NCBI RefSeq assembly: GCF_027943255.1
Contig: NC_072896.1
Span: 119,505,879 to 119,569,878, forward strand
Source: Anastrepha obliqua
Lineage: Eukaryota; Arthropoda; Insecta; Diptera; Tephritidae
Direction of reading: 5' to 3'
Length of the DNA: 64,000 bases
The translations under genes and the position numbers were made by a program. Below are positions 56,171-64,000 of this stretch, in pieces; the first letter of the stretch is position 1; each line of letters begins with the position of its first letter. The notes beneath the pieces were generated by a model. That model saw only the letters and a program-made list of their open reading frames with translations. It ran no database searches and was not told where the DNA came from.

Positions 56171-57509
56171 TATACAGGGTGGCGCAAAATTAATCACTCT
56201 ATTGGAATTTTTCAATACTCAAGATGACGCAAAATTAATGTTAGTTCTTTGTTAAAATTTTTTTAAAATTTTTGTTTTTAACTTTTTTTAATTTGGTTTT
56301 AATTTTTATGTTGTTGTTTTTTCAGTTTTAATGCTAAGAATTTAAGGGGGACCCTCATTTAGACGGTCGAAAAATGCATCATTTTTGGGAATTTTTTTCT
56401 CAGGTAAAATAACTTCAAACGTTTTGTAATTCATAAAGTACTTTAATAAATGTCTTGACTGTCTACAAAAATTTTCGGAGAAGAAAAAAAACATTTTAAG
56501 TATGGAAATATACACCTCGTCCATGGCACCTCATTCTATCTGTGTACATTCTAGCGCTCTGAATTTTTTTCTGAAATAAAAAAACCAAATTTTTTTTAAA
56601 ACTTTAGGATAATACCTTCGATGTGACATTTTGATTTAAAAAAAAAATGTCGAAATTGATATTTTTTACCCAGTTTTATGTTAAAAGTGATTTTTCATGC
56701 ATAAAAATTGACTTTAAAATTACAAAAAAATATGAAAATCTTTTTTAAAAAAAAAACACTTAATGTCACATTGAAAACAATTTAATTATCTTTAAAATGA
56801 GCTATTGTAAAGCCTGATTGGTTCAATACAGCGTTCTCAATTGTGTACACAAAATCGAAAAATGATGTTTCGAGAAAAACGCGTTTAAAGTTTTGGATAC
56901 AGGCGATCAGGCCACCCGTCGCGTCCTGTTAAAAATTTTGTCACTCCTTCAAAAATACAGATATCGACTTGAAATTTTGAAAGTATATTCTTAAATAGTT
57001 GTAGAATAGATTAAAATTATTTCCAAAAAATCGATTTTTTTGACCCGATAAATGAGGGTCCCCCCTTAAAGCTTTTTCACTTTGTGTTTTTCAATATACA
57101 ACGTGGCGCAAAATTAATCACTTTATCGGAATTTTTTAATTTTTGAATACACAAGATGGCGCAAAATTAAGCATCCCATCAAATTTTTCAGTTCTTTGTT
57201 AATTTTTTTTAATTTTTGTTTTTAATTTTGTTTTAAATTTTTTTTTAATTTTTTTTTAATTTGGTTTTAATTTTTATGTTGTTGTTTTTTCAGTTTTAGT
57301 GCTAAGAATTTAAAGCTTTTTCACTTTGTATATTTCAAATACAAGGTGGCGCAAAATTAATCACTCTATCGGAACTTTTAATTTTTTATTTAAACTTTTT
57401 TGTGTTTTTGGCGTCGTACATCAATAAAGATTTACATCACTTAAAATAGTTTTTTTATCCTATTTAGTAAAAAAGTTATTCCGTAACAAAATTGGATGAT
57501 TAACCTTGT
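56171..57509. repeat. tandemly duplicated MITE-related unit, three copies
   Basis: Copies start at TATACAGGGTGGCGCAAAAT (56171), TATACAACGTGGCGCAAAAT (57095) and ATACAAGGTGGCGCAAAAT (57340). Units 1 and 2 share an internal second motif (AAGATGRCGCAAAATTAA), a TTTAATTTTTGTTTTTAA region and the end TGCTAAGAATTTAAAGCTTT TTCACTTTG. Unit length is about 200-245 bp without the insert. Copy 1 carries the TTAA element 56346-57065. Copy 3 has a right MITE end near 57490-57509. Confidence 0.72.
56346..57065. mobile_element. TTAA-flanked nonautonomous element, 720 bp, empty site present nearby
   Basis: Ends GGGGGACCCTCATTTA and, inverted, GGGGGGACCCTCATTTATCG, flanked by TTAA at 56342-56345 and 57066-57069. 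The neighbouring tandem copy (57301-57320) has the uninterrupted site GCTAAGAATTTAAAGC with a single TTAA, proving the insertion and the 4-bp duplication. The interior shares TTTCGAGAAAAACGCGTTTA with the TTAA element at 12913. No transposase. Confidence 0.9.
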
Positions 57510-58026
57510 ATATGTACATATATGTACTATATTAATCAATACATTTTCCGGCATATCTTATATTCCTTCAGGCTCTAAAAAACTATATAAAATCTACGCT
57601 ATAGACATTGACGTTTCAAACTTTTTGAAATAAATTTCTAATCCAAGGGTTCCTAAATATCTTGTACCGTGACTCACTTGCACGAAATAACTCTTTTGAG
57701 ACATTTATTCAATATTGAAAATTAGTGTAGAGTTTTTTGAAGTGAAGTCCTGTACTGTGTTCGATTCTTCTTAGCATTTCTATGAAAAAAGGAATTAAAA
57801 TATTTTTGGATAAAATATACCTACTTAAAAAAATTTTTAAAGAAGATATTTTTGTTCAAAATCTTTATGTGAAATATTTTTTCGTAATTTTTTAAAAATT
57901 CTCTGACCTCAGATTTTTTTATTCTTTTGTTTGACAAAAGCTGAAAATATGCTCAATAATGCCTGCAAGGCTTCAGCGTTGGCCGATTTGCTAACGGCGA
58001 TATTTTTCACTTATTCGCTGTATATA
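57510..58026. other. noncoding, no gene seen
   Basis: AT-rich, nothing supported. Confidence 0.4.
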
Positions 58027-58205
58027 TTTGGCTGGCTTGGCGCGTGACTATTATTCGAAATTGGTGGAAAGAAATGTCTGATGGCGGGCGCTCCTCGATG
58101 AACAATACTAACCATCGAGTGTATTTCTGCCATAAAAAAGCTCCTCATAAAAACATCATCTGCCATTCGAAGGCGGTATAAAACCGTAGGACTCTTCATT
58201 TGTGG
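58027..58205 (+). mobile_element. tRNA-derived SINE, copy 3, decayed
   Basis: Body motifs GAGTGTATTTCTGCCATAAA, AGCTCCTCATAAAAACATC and CCGTAGGACTC match the family. The tRNA head is partly recognisable (GGCTTGGCGCGTGACTATTA). The 3' end is missing. Confidence 0.7.
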
Positions 58206-58960
58206 GTAACACCAAAACGTACATCGCAAATTGAAAAAGAAACCTGGCTAAGCAAACAAAAATGGTGTAAATTTGATAGCGTCAGTATTTTCCCGCTGGA
58301 AATCTTTACAGAAAGTGGCGGAACGAACTGAGTCACCTTATACTTGAGCAACGTTGGGAAATATAGCAAACTTATTGCCAAAGTCAATGTCTCTTCTAAC
58401 GAAACGCATTTTCATCTCGGCGGTTATGTTAACATGCCGCATATGGGGATCAGAAAACCAACGTGATTGTCGAGAAGCCAGTGCATTCTTAAAGAATGAC
58501 TGGTGATGATTTTGGAGCGGTGGCATCATTTGTCCGCTTTTGTTTTTTTTTTCAAAATGCTTTTGGAAACACCATTTCGGTCAACAGTGGCCGCTTCAGA
58601 GGCACGACAAACTATTTTTTGTGTTCCCAAATTGAAGGCATGGACTTGTATGATCTTTGGTTTCAGCAGAATGTTGCGCCACACCACACAACCCGTGCCA
58701 CGATCGATCTTTTGTACACCAAGCCCGGTAATCCTGTTATTAACCGTCTCGGCGATCTCTATTGGAGATCGGAGCTACGATTTAATACCGTAAATTTTTT
58801 TTTTGTGGGGTACCGGGAAAGATCGATCTCATGTGAACTATCCATTACAGATACAGGCCCTTAAGGCGCACATCGAGCAAGTCATTCGTGAGATAGAGAT
58901 CCTCAACAAGGTCTTCGAAAACTGGGTTACCGGAATGTGCTACTATGAGGCCAGTTGAAA
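58206..58960 (+). pseudogene. DD41D (rosa-like) mariner transposase remnant
   Basis: Frames in order: SNETHFHLGGYVN (first block, Asp changed to Asn), then VEKPVHS-like text near 58470, GNTISVNSGRFRGTTNYFLC, DLYDLWFQQNVAPHHTTRAT (second block, Asp lost), INRLGDLYWRSELRFNTVNF (third block decayed) and an end near VTGMCYYEAS. Multiple frameshifts. It follows directly on the SINE fragment. Confidence 0.78.
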
Positions 58961-59470
58961 CGTATATAGTGGGAGTATTTGCTCTTAATATACAAACAAA
59001 TTTTTTTGTTAATTTTTTTTAATATTCAAAATTTTTTTAAAGTTTTTGATTTTAACTTTTTTTTAAATTTGTTTTTTTTTAATTTTTTATTAATTCTGTT
59101 TTTTTGTTTGATTTTTTAAATACTTTTTAATAAAAAATTGTTTGTTAATTTTTTTTAATAAAAATTTGTTTGTTAATTTTTTTTAATATTCAAAATTTTT
59201 TTGAAGTTTTTGTTTTTAATTTGTTTTTTTTTTGCAATTTTTTATTAATTGGTTTTTTGTTTTTGTTTAAAAATTTGTTAATTTTTTTTATATTAAAAAT
59301 TAATACAATTTTTGTTTTTAATTTGTTTTTTTTTTTTAATTTTTTATTAATTTTTTTTATTTTAATTTTTTTATTTTGAATTTTTTTTTTCAAATTTTTT
59401 TTTTTTTCAAATTTGTTTTTTACAAAAAATTTTTTATCTTTTAAGTTTTTAAATTGTTTTTTAATACGGA
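58961..59470. repeat. T-rich low-complexity tract
   Basis: Repeats of TTTGTTAATTTTTTTTAATA with AAATTTTTTT. Similar in type to 31850-32300 and 57200-57260. Confidence 0.7.
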
Positions 59471-60330
59471 TTCATTGTAAAAGGATCATTTTGGCTTATG
59501 TACCATCCCGTAGATATGCAACTATTAAATTTTAGTCAAAGTTCGTGTTTTGTTTTTCAGGTATCTTAGCTGGTAGGAATGCATTTTTAGTGATCGCTTT
59601 TGCTATTATATTTTATTCGAATTCTTCATAAATCTAAGAACTACACACCCACACACACAAGCTTTAAGAGGCAGTAGCTGATAATAGATTGTAAGAAAAC
59701 TACTGCTCATACAATAAATGCATCTTGAAAGGTCAACTACCTGATAGATTCACTTGCATTTGTCGGCAGCTTTTAAACATATTTACAACTCTGCAGGCTC
59801 TTCCACTTCCCCAATACTCTGCTATTGTATATTTTATTAGCTTTCTTTACTCCTTGGAATTTATTTTATTCCACTGACTGCAATAACTTTAGTACTTATG
59901 TACTTTCCTTATGTCTTATGTCTTGTGTGAGAATGCGCTGAAATTAATTTTCGAATCACTTTGTAAGCTTTTAAATTCTTAACTGAACTTAGTAGTTAGT
60001 AGTAGCAGGAAAATCAAAAGAAAAACTAAATCAACGGAAAAGCAAAACAACATCAATAAAATGGAAGCATGCATGCAAGCTTGCAGGCCAGCAGGCAGGC
60101 AGGCAGACGAGCCGACGGACAGACAAGTTAAATGAAAAATGGTTGCAAAGTTGATGCACTCGGCAGCAAACAGCTTAGCGAAGCGATGAGGAGAAGAGCA
60201 AAAAGAATTTTCAACAACACAAACAAACACAGTAAAAAATAATAGTGCTGCCTCGACCTCTCCGCCATGTGCCGACTACAGAGTAGAGGGCTTTCCAATA
60301 AGAGCGCGTCAAACTGGATTAAAATAAGCT
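59471..60330. other. noncoding, no gene seen
   Basis: Normal complexity; a GGCAGGCAGGCAGACGAG run at about 60090. No exon supported. Confidence 0.4.
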
Positions 60331-60338
60331 GTTTATGA

Positions 60339-60841
60339 GGTATGTTTCTCTGTCGACAAACAAAACCAACACTTTATAAGACTCTCATAATGGCCGTCCT
60401 ATCGCATGACGAAGAAGCTTGGATGATGACAACATCCGATGAGGCGTCCCTTGGAGTGTTTGAGAGAAAGATTCTGCGGAAGTTTTTGGGACCTTTGCAC
60501 GTTAGCAATGGTAGGTATCGCAGGCGATGTTGCAGATGAGCTGTGTGAGCTTTACGACGACATAAACATAACGCAGCGAATAAAGATCCAACAACTTCGT
60601 TGGCTAGGTCATGTCGCCCGAATGGATACAAACGCCCCGGCTCTGAAAATATTCGATGCGCTACCAGCTGGTGGTAACAGAGGAAGAGGAGGACCTCTTC
60701 TGCGTTGGAAAGATCAGTTGAGAAGCACTGGCTTCAGTTGCTGTTTCCAATGGGTGCATGAGAAAGAAACGACTGATGCGCTTTGTTGAACTAGGCCATA
60801 ATCGCTTAAGCGGTTATCGCGCCAATCAAGAAGAAAAAAAA
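60339..60841 (+). mobile_element. 5'-truncated RTE-like LINE, probable 8-bp target duplication
   Basis: Encodes the end of ORF2: [80 protein letters not shown] and GPLLRWKDQL, with two frame changes. It finishes AAGCGGTTATCGCGCCAATC plus AAG/A tail. GTTTATGA occurs at 60331-60338 and 60842-60849. Close relative of 5669-6051. Confidence 0.85.
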
Positions 60842-62284
60842 GTTTATGACGTAGTAAAGAAATTTTAATGTTTTCCCAGCTGACTATTTTTCAATATCTC
60901 CCTTGAAAGAGCGGCGGAAAATCAGCAAAGGTCTATATTAGGTTAACTTTGAGGGCAACAATCGATCGCAGGTTATTGGTATTGACCTGCGACTTCAGAA
61001 AACCTCGCAAGAAAAAGTCCGGTGCTTTGGTTATTTGGCGCCAGTGACTAAATAACAACAGTAATGGTTGTGTTTGCGACTTGAAAGAATTCTCCACAGC
61101 CTGTCAAAAAGTGCACCAATACCTATTAGAAAACCCTATATTAGCGCTCTACCCCTGCCTCCGTTACTTTGTTGTAGCACAAGAGGTTTGACGGCGGAGC
61201 CAAACTCAAACGCAAATAAATTCCACATAACCCGGGTGCAGCGGAAGAAAAGCGGTGAGGTGCGCCTTTCAAGATGGGCTAACAGCAGCAACAACTTACG
61301 GCAGTTGCTGTGTGTTGCAATGCAGCGTAAATTGTAACTTGCCACACCAAGTGCGCTCAGTGTTTATGCCACACGTTGTATTTGTACATTATGTGAATTG
61401 ACGCTTGCACTTGCACTTGCAATAAAACCAAAATTGCAGTATGCAATCATTTAAGCCGCTTTTCGTTGCATCCACTTATTTTCGTTTTAATTATTTTTTA
61501 TACTATTTTCCACTTTTTCTTCCTCATCCGCTGTCCGCTGCAGCTTTGTTGATTTGCTGCTTCTTCTTCATGTTGCGCAATCATTTTTCTTTGCACTCTA
61601 AACTTTTTTTTTACTGCTGCTTCTGTTTCATCTGCTGCTACCTTCGCTCTTCTACGCTCACTTTTAACCGATTGCTTGCCAGTCTGTTGCCTGCTGCTCT
61701 CGCATTTTCTGCACTTTCCTCAGTTTTGCTGTGAAAATTTAAGATAAAAAAGAAAATTAAGCATGGAAAATAAAAGAAAAACAAATAAAAAGCGTAAAAA
61801 TGCAAACAGTAAAGAAACTGCTTTGGTCGTCGCAAATAGAATGCGTGTTAAGTGGGAACTCAATGACTTTGTGGAGGACGAAAGCGAGATTGTCCTAGCA
61901 TTCGATTGAGAAAGGGTGTGGTAGGAGAGCTGCATGTGCCTTTGCTGTTCTGCTGATTATGTTGCCCGGTACCACATATGTTTGCCTGCGACAAACAACA
62001 TTTATTTGCTCACTGCAAAGCAACGCCAGGCTGCTACTAATTAAACGAAACAACACCAAACAACCAACTGGATCTTTGGTAACTCTGTACAGTGGCCCAT
62101 TGTGGCCTTCTAGGAAGGCATTGCAAAATGTAGTATAATGAAAGCCTTAAATTTAAATTTAAACAATCTTTCAAACGAAAATTTTAGACATTTTGCTATT
62201 ATGAAAAATCAATGCTATTGGGCTTTTAACTTCAAATTTGTAGTAATCTGAAACTCCTGTAATGATTTAGAAAAGCATAACTTA
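60842..62284. other. noncoding, no gene seen
   Basis: Short frames at 61068-61337 and 61441-61734 have no domain features; the latter is in T/C-rich sequence whose complement is UTR-like. Confidence 0.4.
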
Positions 62285-62506
62285 GCTGTAGCCGGATGGC
62301 TTTATGTGGCACTATCATTCGGCAGAACCCGGGTTCGAAATCCACTGTGAGCATTAATCACCAAATAATTGCAACATCGATCCACCCTCGGCAGGCAATG
62401 ACAAGCCTCCGTGTGTATTTCTGTCATCAAAAATCTCCTTGTAAAAACAACCGTCTACCGTCTGGAGGCGGCATAGCACTGTAGGTCTCCCTATTTTTGG
62501 AACAAC
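62285..62506 (+). mobile_element. tRNA-derived SINE, copy 4
   Basis: Head GCTGTAGCCGGATGGC with A box TAGCCGGATGG (62289-62299) and B-box region GGGTTCGAAATCC (62331-62343), then the family body CCTCGGCAGGCAATGACAAG, GTGTGTATTTCTGTCATC and CTGTAGGTCTCCCTATTTTT. Good 5' end; 3' tail truncated or lost. Confidence 0.8.
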
Positions 62507-62919
62507 AGAGCAATTTCATTTCAAGTGATCCAACTGATTTATGACATCGTCTTCAAGTTTTCTGAAATTTAGTTTATTTGTAGGCTTGAGTATAATTAAG
62601 TTTTGTAGAAACTTTTATAAATTTGAGATTTATTCACTGTGCAAAATTTTGGTATGGATTTTTTGAAAGTGAAATATCTTCGGTGTTTTGTATCATTAAA
62701 TTATTTTAGGAAAAAATTTATTTAGGAAAAAAGTTTGAAAAAAAAATGTTGGTTTGGAAAACAAATTTATTTATTTGTTACAATTTTTTGGGAAAAGAAA
62801 AAATTAAATTTATGATTTATTCGATTGTGATAAAGTTTGGTATGGATTTTTTTAAGTCGGTCGGAAAATTTTGGTATTTATTTGTTTAAAGTCAAATATC
62901 TTCAGTATTGTTTTTTTTA
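62507..62919. other. AT-rich noncoding, no gene seen
   Basis: Short internal repetition of AAATTTTGGTATGGATTTTTT (62644, 62836). Nothing else supported. Confidence 0.4.
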
Positions 62920-62921
62920 TA

Positions 62922-64000
62922 CTGTGGGCAAAAAGTAAGGTGAATTATTTATTTATTCTTGTAAATCAATTTCATCCCCTTCAAAATAATCCCCTCTCGA
63001 TGAAATACACTTATGCCAACGATTTTTCCAGTCCCCGAAACATGCCATCAGCACCTCCTTCGATTCAGCTTTTATCCCCTCAATCGACTCGAAACGCGTT
63101 CCCCGTAGTGGTCTCTTGCGTTTTGGGAATAGCCAAAAGTCACACGGAGCCAAATCAGGCGAATACGGTGGTTGCGGAACGATATGCGTGGAATTTTTGG
63201 CGAAATGGTCACGAAGAACGAGTGCAGTGTGAGACGGTGCATTATCGTGATGCAAAAACCAAGAGTTGTTGGCCCATAATTCTGGTCTTTTTAGACGAAT
63301 TGCTTCACGTAAACGACGCATAACGCTCAAATAATATTCCTTATTAACAGTTTGGCCAGGTGGAAGGAATTCATAGTGCACCACACCACGAAAATCGAAA
63401 AAAACTGTCATCATGACCTTTATTTTTGAACGACTTTGACGTGCTCTTTTCGGTCTGGCCTCGCCGTTAGCACGATATTCGCTTGATTGCTCGGTTGTTT
63501 CAGGGTCGTAAGCATAAATCCAAGTCTCATCTCCCGTAATAATGCATTTGAGCTTGTCCCGATAGTCTGAAAGCATTGTTTCACACACATTAACACGACG
63601 ACTTTTTTCCAAGAAATTGAGAGTTTTCGGTACCAAACGAGATTTGACTTTTCGTAGGCCCAAATGGTCTTTCAAAATGGTTTTCACAGATCCTTCTGAT
63701 ATTCCGATCATATCAGTAAGGTCTTTAACAGTCAACCGACGATTTTTGAGCACTAACGCCTTCACTTTATTGACGTGTTGGTCATCTGTTGACGTCGATG
63801 GTCGTCCGGAGCGCTCCAAGTCATCAACACGTTCTCGACCCTCTTTGAAGTCTTTGTACCACTTATAAACATTTTTCTGCGACCTGGTCGAATCATCAAA
63901 TGCCTTCTGCAACATGCTAAACGTTTCCGTAGCCGAAATTTAATTCCGCAAACAAAATTTGATGGCACTTCTCTGCTCAGTCAAATCAGACATTGTAAAA
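62922..64000 (-). mobile_element. mariner transposon, 3' end and gene; 5' end beyond window
   Basis: The terminal repeat CTGTGGGCAAAAAGTAAGGT begins at 62922 after TA (62920-62921). The transposase gene fills the rest. The other inverted repeat lies past 64000. Confidence 0.88.
62953..63993 (-). pseudogene. DD34D mariner transposase, nearly intact, one early stop
   Basis: The true start is at 63993 (MSDLTEQRSAIKFCLRN). Codon 18 is TAA, where ISATETFSMLQKAF continues in the same frame, so one substitution (probably GAA to TAA) breaks an otherwise open gene of about 346 codons. The downstream frame opens again at Met27 (63915). Motifs: HTH KNVYKWYKDFKEGRERVDD, SGRPSTSTDDQHVNKVKALV, second HTH LTVKDLTDMIGISEGSVKTI, linker RLVPKTLNF, then, counting from 63915, Asp129 in ITGDETWIYAYDPETTEQS, Asp224 in HHDNAPSHTALVL and Asp259 in YSPDLAPCDFWLF, 34 residues after the second. 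The C-terminus RWHKCISSRGDYFEGDEI is typical. A protein from Met27 would lack the first helix and probably not bind the ends. Confidence 0.9.

Noticed and set aside
58496..58864. A 122-codon open frame as a functional gene
   Set aside because: It is a decayed DD41D transposase with catalytic Asp residues lost and frameshifts on both sides.

Overview
The window reads as repeat-rich, AT-rich dipteran nuclear DNA. A tephritid fruit fly is my best guess: the best preserved transposon is a DD41D mariner of the type first described as rosa in Ceratitis, introns use GT-AG and are often short, and long runs of CA- or AAC-rich sequence look like fly untranslated exons. No bacterial, viral or organellar genes were seen, and no classical tRNA, rRNA or CRISPR.

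The only confident host gene is the 3' part of a short-chain dehydrogenase/reductase (RDHE2/17-beta-HSD11-13 type). It has five coding exons between 4871 and 8859 on the + strand; earlier exons lie outside the window or were not found. Its long third-to-last intron carries a 5'-truncated LINE with a perfect 14-bp target duplication and a broken DD41D transposase. Three further stretches look like untranslated or first exons of large genes (14900-16040 +, 39264-40290 -, 53968-55262 -), but these are weak calls.

Most of the rest is mobile DNA. Tc1/mariner elements are at 1-726, 2887-4164, 6920-7625, 9804-10737, 17145-19030 (a Tc1 remnant split by the intact DD41D element 17605-18858), 23345-23740, 38095-38750, 45240-45380, 58206-58960 and 62922-64000. 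LINE remnants are at 5669, 11600, 19225, 27300, 48315-49250, 51228 and 60339. A tRNA-derived SINE family has four copies. TTAA-flanked nonautonomous elements occur at 12913 (with a second nested at 13554), 52192, 52549 and 56346. MITEs lie at 22183, 26717, 27050 and 57341.

Two less ordinary elements stand out. One (33982-36772) has about 510-bp terminal inverted repeats around a spliced, internally deleted gene for a cysteine-rich transposase-like protein. The other (28937-29926) is TA-flanked, carries six copies of a G-rich 16-mer and encodes a complete PHD finger. Three separate tandem arrays (44026-44800, 46880-47620, 51195-52480) show higher-order (dimer or trimer) organisation, and an interrupted palindrome spans about 26470-27620.
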